Positions 8,555-17,851 of a stretch of DNA of 64,000 nucleotides are shown piece after piece. Below the pieces are notes generated by a model. It was not told where the DNA came from. It saw only the letters and a list, made by a program, of their open reading frames with translations, and searched no databases. A program made the position numbers and the translations under genes. Position 1 is the stretch's first letter. The number at the start of each line of letters is the position of its first letter. The stretch is from positions 124,001-188,000 of the forward strand of contig JASGKY010000024.1 in the NCBI GenBank assembly GCA_049840435.1. Reading direction: 5' to 3'. Source of the stretch: JADLHS01 sp049840435 (GTDB lineage Bacteria; Verrucomicrobiota; Verrucomicrobiia; Limisphaerales; JADLHS01).

Positions 8555-10468
8555 TCAGGGGACTTTCAACACGCGGTAGAACATCTTCGGTCCGGTGGTC
8601 GGCAGGTTGGAGACGGTGGCAAGGATGTTGGTCTGCGGCAGATTGGTGCGGATGTTGATGGATGCGACAGTGGGCGAAAATGCTTTGATTACACTCCAAT
8701 TAACGAGGTTGGTTGTGCCGAGGATTTCGTAGAGTTCGTAGCCTTGCGCTTGGAATTGCAAAGTGTCGCCGGTGAAGCCGGTGATGCGGACGCGAGAAGT
8801 GGCGTCCTTTGGATTTGTGCCGGTGCGATACTCCTCAGTGTTGGACAAGCCATCACCGTCAGCGTCGTCGGTAGCGCGAGATAAATTACCTGCGGATGGC
8901 GTGGCGCTGCCGAAATAGTTCATCATCCAATAGTCAGGAATTCCGTCGGGTGTAAAGGTAGCCTCGCCGCGCAGTGAGACCACGCGAATCAGTGCGTAAG
9001 GTGATGCGTTCGTGCCGTCAGAAAAGCGCCCAAAGATGCGTCCTCGATACTGGTAGCTTCCTCCACTCATGTCTGGGTCGTAGCGATCCGAGTCGGCAAA
9101 ATAGCCGGACGGAGTAAATTTGATTTTGCTCCCGGTCAGGGTAAAGGTGCCGTTAGCGGTGGACTGGCTGTTGGTGGCCAGCGTCAAATTTGCGGTCTGC
9201 AAATCGTAGCCGCGAACCTCAACTTCGTTGATTCCAGTGTTGGTGATGGCCGCCGGAGCACTGGTGACATCCATGACGCGATGGAACGTGTAGGGTACGG
9301 TGTTGGAAGGATAGCACTGGCGGATAATCGGCGGGTCATACGAACCCAACGTTGCACCGCGACCGTCGGCGTGCGCTTGATAATACATGATGGAGCCGAG
9401 GAGTAATGGGTCAGAGGTGTTGACTTCACTGGAATGGGCCATGTTCAAAGCGTGCCCGATCTCGTGGCATAAAACTTCGGCAAAGGTAACCGAGTTTTGC
9501 AGCGTCGAATTACCGGCCTCGAGCACGACGTAACCATAGGTGCTCTTGTAAAATTCGTTGCCAGCCACGTTGCCTCCAATATCCCAACCTGCGGGAGACG
9601 GGCTTGTGGAAGCATTGCGGCCCCCGATGCCGAGGACGTTGGCTGTATTGATGCGACCATAACTATCATGAAGCTGGATACGCAGCTTTTCATCCGGAGT
9701 GGCGATGGTGTCCGCGCCTTGTCCGAAGCCTCCGATACTTTCGATCTTGAACTTGAGACTAGTAACGGCCACCCACGCATTCAGCGCCTGAATCACCGCA
9801 TTCGTGGCTTGGGCCAGCGTCATTCCGGCGGGCAACACATCAGCATCAATCAACACCGGGATCGGTTCGCCGCGATCGGGTTGCAGGAAGCGCGTGTTGA
9901 CGTTACCCAACATGCCAGCAGTCGCCTGCGGCAGAATCGTGGCTTCGCCCGCCTGATCGGTGACATCCGCCACCGTATCGAAACTGCTCGCAGCAATGAT
10001 GGCGCGGGTCTCGGTCAGGATTTCAAGCCCGGGCGATTCGTAGGTGTTCGAGTTGGTTGAAACGATCAGATGAACAGCACTGGCATGGCCTTGGGTACAT
10101 TCCAATTTTCCTTTGGCATTGCGTTTCACAAAGAGCAGGTATTCGCCATGACCCAGCAACTTGGGCGACAAACCGTAAAATTCTTCTTCGCTTCCCACTT
10201 GGCCGCCGCGATGTTCCACCGCCACGATGGCGGGCAATTTGCCTTTCAACGTTTCGTCCACGCGGAGGGAAGTGCGGGTGTAGATCAATCCATCCGCTCC
10301 CCGGGCTGTGTTGATGCCAACCACTTTGCCGCGGAGCACAGCATCAGAATTTTCGATTTGTTCGCCCGTGCTGAGTGGCAGGAGGGATGATCCTGAAGAC
10401 GTTTGCAGTTGAGCGAAACTCAGGAGCAAAAGCGTGACGCAGATGGCAAACCGGGAATGTGATTTCAT
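8555..10468 (-). CDS. Secreted matrixin-like zinc metalloprotease
   Basis: A 637-residue protein with signal peptide (FAICVTLLLLSFAQLQTSSG). Residues about 40-130 hold a domain typical of bacterial matrixin neighbours (VLRGKVVGI). The protease core carries the extended zinc motif CHEIGHALNMAHSSE (HExxHxxxxxH) with a downstream SIMYYQAH that supplies the Met-turn. A DADGDGLSNTEEYRTGTNP calcium-binding motif follows, and a C-terminal module ends in MFYRVLKVP. The same kind of C-terminal module closes the secreted protein at 33638-35671. The ATG at 10468, directly on the signal peptide, is preferred over 10513. The target substrate is unknown. Confidence 0.85.
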   Translation of the reverse strand: MKSHSRFAICVTLLLLSFAQLQTSSGSSLLPLSTGEQIENSDAVLRGKVVGINTARGADGLIYTRTSLRVDETLKGKLPAIVAVEHRGGQVGSEEEFYGLSPKLLGHGEYLLFVKRNAKGKLECTQGHASAVHLIVSTNSNTYESPGLEILTETRAIIAASSFDTVADVTDQAGEATILPQATAGMLGNVNTRFLQPDRGEPIPVLIDADVLPAGMTLAQATNAVIQALNAWVAVTSLKFKIESIGGFGQGADTIATPDEKLRIQLHDSYGRINTANVLGIGGRNASTSPSPAGWDIGGNVAGNEFYKSTYGYVVLEAGNSTLQNSVTFAEVLCHEIGHALNMAHSSEVNTSDPLLLGSIMYYQAHADGRGATLGSYDPPIIRQCYPSNTVPYTFHRVMDVTSAPAAITNTGINEVEVRGYDLQTANLTLATNSQSTANGTFTLTGSKIKFTPSGYFADSDRYDPDMSGGSYQYRGRIFGRFSDGTNASPYALIRVVSLRGEATFTPDGIPDYWMMNYFGSATPSAGNLSRATDDADGDGLSNTEEYRTGTNPKDATSRVRITGFTGDTLQFQAQGYELYEILGTTNLVNWSVIKAFSPTVASINIRTNLPQTNILATVSNLPTTGPKMFYRVLKVP

Positions 10469-10573
10469 TGCAATGATCCAGATATTTGAAGTTGGTTGGA
10501 CTCGCGAGAACAAGTATCGGTCAGCCGGGTGGGAAATGCAATCACGGCGCGGCTGGGGCTTCAGCCGGGTGCG

Positions 10574-11053
10574 TCAACCGTTCGCGGGGGCGAATAGGTC
10601 CGGCAATGCCATCTGAAACTCCGGCAGCAGTTTTTCCGTCAACACGTCGCGCGTGGCCAGAATTTCTTGTAAACGCAGCCCGTAGGTGGTCGCGTAGTAA
10701 ACTTCCACGTTGTCATAGCGCGGGTCCACCATCCACAGGCGCGGGATGCGCGCGGCTTCGTAGACTTCCTTTTTAAGCACGGTGTCGGCTTGATGATCGC
10801 CGGAGTTCACCACTTCCACCGCCAGCCAAAGTTTACTGTTGGCGGCCGTCATCAGGGCGAGGTCGGGGCAAAACTCGTTGCCGCTTCCAAGAAAAATGCT
10901 GCTGCGGATCTCAAGAAGCTTCGTGCTGGCAAAGTTAGCTACTCCCGCTTGCAATGCGGCGTGGAGGCGACCGCAGATCAACTCATGGCGGGGCGTCGGC
11001 GGCAGGCGAAGGGTTTTCTCACCTTGGATAACTTCTTCGTACGGCTCGATCAT
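10574..11053 (-). CDS. Uma2-family (DUF820) PD-(D/E)xK nuclease-like protein
   Basis: A 159-residue protein with the Uma2 fold signature: RHELICGRLHAAL near the start, FCPDLALMT (metal-binding Asp), LAVEVVNSGD (Glu of the E-x-K pair region), a Lys in LKKEVYEAARIPRLWMVDP and a C-terminal VEVYYATTYGLRLQEI. The family is abundant in Verrucomicrobia, Planctomycetes and cyanobacteria and is related to restriction endonucleases; its biological role is unsettled. Its ATG overlaps the stop of the upstream uvrA gene (ATGA), so the two are probably translationally coupled. Confidence 0.82.
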   Translation of the reverse strand: MIEPYEEVIQGEKTLRLPPTPRHELICGRLHAALQAGVANFASTKLLEIRSSIFLGSGNEFCPDLALMTAANSKLWLAVEVVNSGDHQADTVLKKEVYEAARIPRLWMVDPRYDNVEVYYATTYGLRLQEILATRDVLTEKLLPEFQMALPDLFAPANG

Positions 11054-13781
11054 GATGGCGCGAGCAGCTTACGCAGAAACCGGCCCGTATGCGAGTGCTT
11101 GTTCTTTGCGACCTGCTCCGGCGTGCCTTCCGCTACAAGCTCCCCGCCGCCCGCGCCACCTTCCGGTCCAAGGTCAATTACCCAGTCCGCTTCGGCGATA
11201 AGATCCAGATTGTGCTCGATGACGATGACGGAATGCCCGGCATCCACGAGCCGTTGCAATACTTCCACGAGCCGCCGCACATCAGCCATGTGCAGGCCGA
11301 TGGTGGGTTCTTCGAGGATGAAGACATTTTTCTTGGCTGCTGCTTTAGTGCTGGCCATCGCCGGCAGATCCAATTGTGGCTTCAGTCCAGTGAGCAGATG
11401 GGTAACAAGTTTCACCCGTTGCGCTTCGCCACCGCTGAGCGTCGGGCTTTGCTGGCCGAGTTTAAGGTAATCCAATCCTGTGTCGTGCAAGGCTTCAAGT
11501 GCCCGCTTGATCTTCGGCACACCGGCAAAAAATTGGATGCCTTCCTCCACTGACAAGTCGAGCACTTGCGCGATGTTCTTGCCCCCGTATTCGATGTCGA
11601 GTGTCTCGCGATTGAACCGCGTTCCGCTGCACGTCTCACACCGTACAAACGCCGGCGGCAGGAAGTTCATCTCCAGCTTGATCTGGCCTGCGCCTTCACA
11701 CTCGGGGCAACGCCCTTGCGCGCTGTTGAATGAAAATCGGCTCGCGGAGTAGCCACGCATCCGTGCCTCGGGCACAAGTGCGAACAGCGCGCGGATGTCA
11801 TCGAAGAAGCCGACGTAGGTCGCTGGAATCGAGCGCGGCGTGCGTCCGATGGGGGATTGATCCACCTCATAAACCGCCTTGAGCGATTCAAAGCCGGAAA
11901 GGTTTTTGCTTTTGCCTGAACCATTCTTGTCGAGTGCCGCTTGCAACTCCGGCAGCAGGCATTCGCGGATTAAAGTGCTCTTGCCCGAGCCGCTGACGCC
12001 AGTGACGACCACAAAGCGTTCGAGCGGAAAGTTCACTGTGAGTTTCTTGAGGTTGTTCGCCGTCGCGTTGCGCAGAGTGAGTTGTGGCGGCGGTCTGTGG
12101 CCGTCGTTCTTCTTTTTTGGAGCAGCACGGCGGTCATAGGCCGCCGCTACCGAGCGCCGTTCGCCACGCGCTGGAAATTTCTTTTCTGCGCGCAGGCATT
12201 GGCCGGTGACCGATTTGGGATGCGTGGCTAGCTCAGCAAGTGTTCCACTCGCCACGACTTGCCCCCCATGCACGCCTGCGCCAGGGCCAAGATCGATCAC
12301 GTGATCCGCTCGACGCATCGTGTCTTCATCATGCTCGACGACGACGACGGAATTTCCGCGGCTGCGGAGCTTTTGCAGTACGTCTAGCAATTGTTCATTG
12401 TCGCGGGCGTGCAAGCCGATGGTGGGTTCGTCCAGCACGTAAAGCACGCCGCTGAGATTGGAGCCGAGTTGCGCGGCAAGCCGGATGCGCTGGGCTTCAC
12501 CGCCGGAAAGCGTGGGCACCGCGCGACCTAGTTGCAGGTAACCGAGCCCGACTTCATTGAGGAAATGCAGACGCTCGCGGATTTCAGGGATGATGTCGCG
12601 GGCAATCTCTGCTGCGCGTCCGGTGAACTTCATCTTGCGGACAAACTCAAAGGCAGCTTCCACGTCGAGCGCAGAGAAGGCGTCAATGGTGGGTGCGCCA
12701 TCGCCGTCTCCGCTTGGTTTGAATGCTTCGATTTTCGAGCCGAGGCGGTGTTCGGCGCGCCGCAACGCAGCCGCACGGCCCGCGCCAGGGGATTCAACCG
12801 TGTGCCGTGGCACTCGGGGCAGACTTCCCGTTCCTGCGCCCAACTCCACCAGCTTTCCTCGATGGAATCGGCGTCCGCGCCACGTTCCACGTCAGGCAGG
12901 TAAAACAGTTCGCCAAAGCCACGACACTTGGGGCACCAGCCTTGGGCGGAGTTGTAGGAGAAATTCTTCGGATCGAGCGGCGCGAACGATTTGCTGCACT
13001 TCGGACAGGCGCGTTCGGTGGAATGAACCGTAAGTTGTTTGCGATTGTCGAGGGCGTAAAGCGTGCCGTTGCCGAGTTTAAGGGCTTCGTCCACTAGTTC
13101 CTGACGCGCGCCTTTTCCTTTTTCGAGGACGCCGATGATGATCTCCACATCGTGCTCCTTGAACCGATCCAAACGGAAGGGCTTGCTCGTGTCGTGAATC
13201 TTCCCGTCGGCGCGGATTTCACGGTAACCATGCTTGGCGGCCCATTCGGCGACGTCAGTATGAAAGCCCTTCCGGTTTTTCACGATTGGGGCGAGCAAGA
13301 GCAGGTCGCCGCGCCGTTTGAGTTCAGATTGGAGATGCTTGGCGAGTTCATCGCGCGTCTGGGCTTCGACCGGTAGCTGGCAATCCGGACAATACTGCGT
13401 GCCGAGGCGCGCGAAGAGCAGGCGGATGAAATGATAAATCTCAGTGACGGTCGCCACGGTGCTTTTGCCGCCGCCGCGCGTGGTGCGTTGTTCGATGCTG
13501 ACCGTCGGCGGGATTCCGGTGATCAAATCCACGTCAGGCCGCGCCATCTGCTCGACGAACTGCCGGGCATAAACGTTCATCGAATCTAGGAAGCGCCGTT
13601 GCCCCTCGTTGAACAAGAGATCAAACGCGAGCGTGCTCTTGCCCGAACCGCTCACACCAGTGATGACAACAAATTGATCGCGCGGGATGGCCAGCGAGAG
13701 ATTCTTGAGGTTGTGCTCTCGGGCGCCATGGATGGTGATGGCGTTTGCGTTGGAATTTGGAGCGTCGAGGTCGCGTAACAC
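11050..13781 (-). pseudogene. uvrA: UvrA-type excinuclease subunit A, first copy, one frameshift
   Basis: An ABC-family DNA damage sensor of nucleotide excision repair, about 910 residues if repaired. The first frame holds Walker A (ITGVSGSGKSTLAFDLL), the UvrB-binding and zinc region (CPDCQLP; CPKCSKSF) and CPECHGTRLNPLARAVRLR. A shift near 12757-12768 moves to the frame with LSGGEAQRIRLAAQL, YVLDEPTIGLHARD, a second Walker A (VTGVSGSGKSTLIRE), CPECEGAG, LSGGEAQRVKL and a degenerate second Walker B (FILEEPTIGLH). A 69-bp palindromic repeat is translated in frame between the two ATPase halves (residues VAAAYDRRAAPKKKN). As sequenced no complete UvrA is made. The start is a GTG at 13781. It overlaps the Uma2-like gene downstream. 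Confidence 0.85.
12082..12150. repeat. 69-bp palindromic element inside first uvrA
   Basis: The left end TTGTGGCGGCGGTCTGTGG and right end CATAGGCCGCCGCTAC are inverted repeats around an unrelated centre. Length (69) and ends match the copy at 14941-15009 in the second uvrA; both are multiples of three, stop-free, and read in the same frame on the minus strand. A third copy lies at 33452-33523 between genes. Confidence 0.85.
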
Positions 13782-13830
13782 GCCTCAGATTTAGCATCGG
13801 TCGCGGACTTGGCAACTCTGACGTGCGGAT

Positions 13831-14508
13831 TTATCCGTTGATGCCGCAATACGGCGAAAAGTCCGGACGGTCGGGAACTGAATAGATTTCCGGCGATAAA
13901 GGCGGAGCTGCCGGAGTTAATCCCAATTTCGCCTTCAAGTGACCAGCAGTGGATTCTGCGGGGGAGGTGAGGAAATCCAGTTCCAGCTTGGCAGCGATGT
14001 ATTGGAGGTAAACGTGGCGACCGCTCAGCGAGTTGAGTCCATTCGCGATCGGTAAAAATAGTGCCCCAAGCGCGCTGAGTTTTTTGTGCTTCGGAAATTT
14101 CCAAGAATCAATCCACGTCTTGAACGCTTGCGGCCAATCCGCACCCGGTCGCGCCGCCACAATTACCATGTCCGCGAGCAGGACGGCGTCGCGGGCTGCT
14201 ACAGCGTGCTCGGGGGATTGCAAGGACGGCATGGCCCACCAAGTAAATTCGATGGGGACGTCGCGCGAGACTTCGACGGCGAGATGCGCGTAGAGATTGA
14301 GTGCCCGGGCATGGGCGGCGCGATCTTCATACAGGAGCACGCCGCAAAGTGGGAGGATGGTTTCGTCAGCAGCATTTGAGGTTGTGGTTGGTTTCCATGG
14401 TTCAGTGGTTTTTGTGAACTGGGCGAACCCTGTGTGAAGTTGGTTGGCTTCACCTTCGCCCGGAAACCTACAACACGACCTTCTGTATGTGCTGGAAAAG
14501 TTAATCAC
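13831..14508 (-). CDS. Conserved hypothetical protein between the uvrA copies
   Basis: A 225-residue frame with the central string LPLCGVLLYEDRAAHARALN followed by VPIEFTWWAMPSLQSPEHA and LADMVIVAARPGADWPQAFK. Alternating hydrophobic strands and helices suggest a soluble alpha/beta fold. No signal peptide or TM helix is seen. I recognise the W-W and 'ADMV...P...W' pattern only as that of uncharacterised proteins and cannot assign a function. The first 45 residues (SSTYRRSCCRF onward) look non-conserved, so the true start may be further in. The stop is 50 bases before the first uvrA. Confidence 0.6.
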   Translation of the reverse strand: MINFSSTYRRSCCRFPGEGEANQLHTGFAQFTKTTEPWKPTTTSNAADETILPLCGVLLYEDRAAHARALNLYAHLAVEVSRDVPIEFTWWAMPSLQSPEHAVAARDAVLLADMVIVAARPGADWPQAFKTWIDSWKFPKHKKLSALGALFLPIANGLNSLSGRHVYLQYIAAKLELDFLTSPAESTAGHLKAKLGLTPAAPPLSPEIYSVPDRPDFSPYCGING

Positions 14509-14940
14509 AAATTATTCACCGGTTGTTGGCCGGAGAACGGTGAGAGCGGGGAATGACAAAAGAGCTTTAATTACGTGTCCTAAAGGCGACAAATGAATTT
14601 GAGGGATTTCATTTTATTAACGCGACCAAAAACTTGGGAACAACTTACTTCAGGAAACCGCCTGAAATGCTTTCCGTAAGTGTTGGCCGGTAAAACTTTG
14701 CTGGCTGCTTGCGACCTGCTCCGGCGTTCCGGTGACGACGATTTGCCCGCCACGATCTCCGGCTTCCGGACCGAGATCAATCACCCAGTCTGCGCACTTG
14801 ATGACGTCGAGGTTGTGTTCGATGACCAAAACGGAATGCCCCGCGTCCACGAGTCGTTGGAAAACTTGGAGCAGCACGCGGACATCGTCGAAGTGCAGGC
14901 CGGTGGTGGGTTCGTCGAAAAGGAAGAGCGTGGGCTTTTG

Positions 14941-15009
14941 TTGTAGCGGTGGTCTGTGATCGTCGGCTTCTTCAGGTTCGTTCGCACGGCGGTCATGGAC
15001 CGCCACTAC
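14941..15009. repeat. 69-bp palindromic element inside second uvrA
   Basis: Ends TTGTAGCGGTGGTCTGTGA and TCATGGACCGCCACTACA are inverted repeats. It is translated in frame (VVAVHDRRANEPEEADDHRP) between the ABC signature LSGGESQ and Walker B FLFDEP of the second ATPase. Same length, orientation and frame as the 12082-12150 copy. Confidence 0.88.
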
Positions 15010-15226
15010 AGTTTCCGCCAGATGGCGGACCAATTTTAGTCGCTGGCTTTCCCCACCGGAGAGGGTGTTGATTGGCTGACCGAGCCGCAGGTAACCGAGG
15101 CCAACTTCTTGCAACAGCTTCAAACCCGTTGCCGCCCGTTGGGCAGGTTTGGAATCGGCAAAGCCAGTCAGGAAATTAATCGCCTCATCCACGGTGGCTT
15201 CAAGGATATCGCCGATGGACCAAGCC

Positions 15227-15254
15227 AAGTCCTGGGTCCGTGGTCCGTGTCCTG
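15227..15254. repeat. Four 7-bp tandem units in uvrA2
   Basis: On the plus strand the units are AAGTCCT, GGGTCCG, TGGTCCG, TGTCCTG (28 bp). They are translated as part of a low-complexity loop (GHGPRTQDL) between the zinc region and the last ATPase motifs of the second uvrA. Confidence 0.7.
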
Positions 15255-15280
15255 TAGCATTGGTGGCAAATGGTTTCTTG

Positions 15281-15308
15281 TTGCTGGTTGCTGACAACTG
15301 ATTGCTGA
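15281..15308. repeat. Four 7-bp tandem units in uvrA2, second block
   Basis: Units TTGCTGG, TTGCTGA, CAACTGA, TTGCTGA (28 bp), only 26 bases from the previous block but of different sequence. Translated as SNQLSATSNKK in the same loop of the protein. Confidence 0.7.
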
Positions 15309-16989
15309 CTTTGACTTCAAGGATGTGCTGCCGATAGCGCCGCCCGTTGCATTCCGGGCAACGGATGAAGATGTCGCTGAGGAATTGCATCTCGATCTTC
15401 TCGAAACCTGCGCCGCGACATTTCTCGCACTGACCTACGCCGGAGTTGAAACTGAAAGCGCTGGCGTTCAACCCGCGTTGCTTGGCGATTTCGGATTGCG
15501 CGAACACTTCCCGGATGTCATCAAATGCACCGATGTAGACGGCGGGATTGGAGCGTGGGGTTTTGCCAAGCGCGGATTGATCCACAAGGACGACTTGCCC
15601 AAGGGTTTCGAAACCTTGGAGCGTAGAGGATGAAGGTTGGAGAGCGCTGATCTCGTCTTCATCAGTCTTGCTGTCGTTATCGGAATCCAAACGGTCTGAC
15701 GCTTTGGCGATTGGCGAACCCAGATTTTGCAACTTGGCCTGTAATGCTGGCAGCAGAATGTCGCGGATCAAAGTTGATTTGCCCGAGCCGCTGACGCCGG
15801 TGACGGCAACGAGTCGACCCAAAGGAATTTCAACGGAGACATTGTTCAGGTTGTGTCGCGTAGCATTGGAGATCGTGAGCTGGCTTACCCCGGCTGTGAC
15901 GGGCCGACGCTTCGGAATCTCAATCTGCTTCCGGCCACTCAGGTATTGGCCGGTGAGTGAGCGCGGAGATTTCAGCAGCTCTCGTAACGGGCCTTGGAAG
16001 ACAACTTCACCGCCAGTTGCGCCGTGGCCCGGGCCAATGTCCACGATTTGGTCGGCGGCGCGCATGACACTGGCTTCGTGTTCGACGACGACGACGGTGT
16101 TGCCGGTGTCGCGAAGCCTTTCGAGAATGCGGACCAAGCGGTCGGTGTCGCGCGGGTGCAGGCCGACGCTGGGTTCGTCGAGAACGAAGAGGGTGTTTAC
16201 CAGACGCGTGCCGAGGCAGGTGGTGAGATTGACGCGTTCCGTTTCACCTCCCGAAAGCGTGCGGGTGGGCCGATCCAGCGTGAGATAACCAAGGCCGACT
16301 TCATCGAGATAGGCCAAGCGTGTGCGGACTTCGCTCAACGCGTGGGAGATTGGATTTTGTGGCTGACGTTTTCCGGGCGTGCTGCGTTGCTGGGTGAGTT
16401 TATCGATCAAAGCCAGCGCATCCCGAATAGGCCGTGCGTAAAAGTCTGGAAGCGTCAGTTTTTGTTTTTCAGCAGAGAGAAAGTAAAGAAGCGCTTCCGG
16501 CTTCAGTCGCGCGCCTTCGCAGGTCGGGCATTTCGTGTAAGCGCGATAGCGCGAGAGCAGCACGCGGACGTGCATCTTGTAAGACTTGGTTTCCAGCCAG
16601 CGGAAGTAACCCTTTACGCCATACCATGCGCGCGGCCATTGGTGATCTTCGTCGAGACCATAATCCTTGTCGCCGTCGATGACCCAGCTTTGGTGTTCGG
16701 CGGAAAGTTGGTGGAACGGCACGTCCATCGGGACTGCGCGCGCCTTGCAGAACTTTTTCAGATCCGCCTGGGATTCCGCGCCGGTGCCGGTGCGCCACGG
16801 TTTGACTGCGCCTTGCGACAATGTGAGCGAGCGGTCGGGCACGGCGAGGTCGTAATCAATCGTGATAGTGCGGCCGAAACCTTTGCAAGTCGGGCACGCG
16901 CCGAGGGGATGATTGAAGCTGAACAGCGCGGAGGAGGCGTCCGGATACTCGATGTCACACTTCGCGCAGTGCAGGCGGTTGGAGAACAA

Positions 16990-17017
16990 TGATGAATGGC
17001 GAATGATGAATGATGAA
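16990..17017. repeat. Four 7-bp tandem units in uvrA2, third block
   Basis: On the minus strand the units are TTCATCA, TTCATCA, TTCGCCA, TTCATCA (28 bp), giving the peptide SSFIIRHSSLF just before the zinc motif CAKCDIEYPDA. Confidence 0.75.
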
Positions 17018-17304
17018 GCGGTGGGATCGAGTTCGTGGACTGCCAGTTTGCCTTTGCCGAAATGGTAGGCTTGCTCACAGGCTTCGACGAACCGGGCGCG
17101 GACGGCAGGCGCGAGTTTGAGACGATCTTGAATCACGGTGAGGTGCGAAGCACGGGGGGCGAGGTGTGCCGTCGTTTCCTCAAGTCGGATCACCGCGCCG
17201 TTCGACAAGCAGCCGTTGGTAACCTTGCTTGGAAATCAGCGCGAGCGATTCGGTGAGCGGAAGTTTGTCGGAAAGCGGAACGTCGAAGGTGACGAGCAAT
17301 TCGT

Positions 17305-17372
17305 GGTGGGGCGAGACTCCTGACGAGCCGTTTTCATTTTGGGCGAAGGCTCGCGAGGGCGCTCGCCCCACC
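17305..17372. repeat. 68-bp palindrome of a second family inside uvrA2
   Basis: The left arm GGTGGGGCGAGACTCCTGAC (extending to 17329) pairs with the right arm ending GGCGCTCGCCCCACC at 17372; the two 25-base arms flank an 18-base loop. It is translated in frame as VGRAPSRAFAQNENGSSGVS in the UvrA segment after CRGCGQPV. Its ends differ from the TGTAGCGGC family. Confidence 0.8.
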
Positions 17373-17851
17373 AAGCTTTCCCACACGAGTTGCGGAGAAT
17401 CTTTGCGCACCGGCTGACCGCAGCCGCGACAGTGCAATTGCGCGAGATGCGGCCAGAGGACTTTCATGTGGTCGCAAATCTCGGTCATCGTGCCGACGGT
17501 GCTGCGCGTGGTGCGGACGGCGTTGCGCTGCTCGATGGCGATGGCGGGGGGGATGCCTTCGATGCTGTCCACCTGCGGCTTGTCCATACGATCGAAGAAC
17601 TGCCGCGCGTAGGGCGAGAAGGTTTCGATGTAACGCCGTTGACCTTCGGCGTAGAGCGTGTCGAAAGCGAGGGAGCTTTTGCCCGAACCGCTCAAGCCCG
17701 TGACGACGATGAGCCGGTGCAGCGGCAGATCGAGATCGAAGTTCTTGAGATTGTTGTGCCGCACCCCGCGCAGGCGGATGACGGCAGAGGATTTCGGTTC
17801 AGACATCGCGGATGGAAAGTAGAGCAGGGCGGAACGAAGTCAAACGCGCGG

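Larger units (their letters stand above)
14650..17806 (-). pseudogene. uvrA: UvrA-type excinuclease subunit A, second copy, one frameshift
   Basis: A UvrA paralogue of about 1050 residues if repaired, longer than the usual ~940. Frame one: LRGVRHNNLKNFDLDLP, Walker A VTGLSGSGKSSLAFDTLY, CRGCGQPV. One extra base near 17203 shifts into VNGAVIRLEE and onward: CAKCDIEYPDA, LSGGETERVNLTTCLG, FVLDEPSVGLHPRD, second Walker A VTGVSGSGKSTLIRD, CEKCRGAG, LSGGESQRLKLV, FLFDEPTTGLHFDD. The extra length comes largely from five repeats translated in frame (listed separately). A partner uvrB is not in the window. Two uvrA copies side by side suggest one is the canonical repair protein and one a divergent paralogue; I cannot say which. 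Start ATG at 17806. Confidence 0.85.

Noticed and set aside
15227..17017. Repeat blocks as a CRISPR array
   Set aside because: Units are 7 bp and directly adjacent, without unique spacers of constant length, and they lie inside a protein-coding gene with no cas genes near.
11050..17806. Two uvrA copies as a tandem duplication artefact of assembly
   Set aside because: The proteins differ throughout, including in zinc and Walker regions, and an unrelated gene lies between them.
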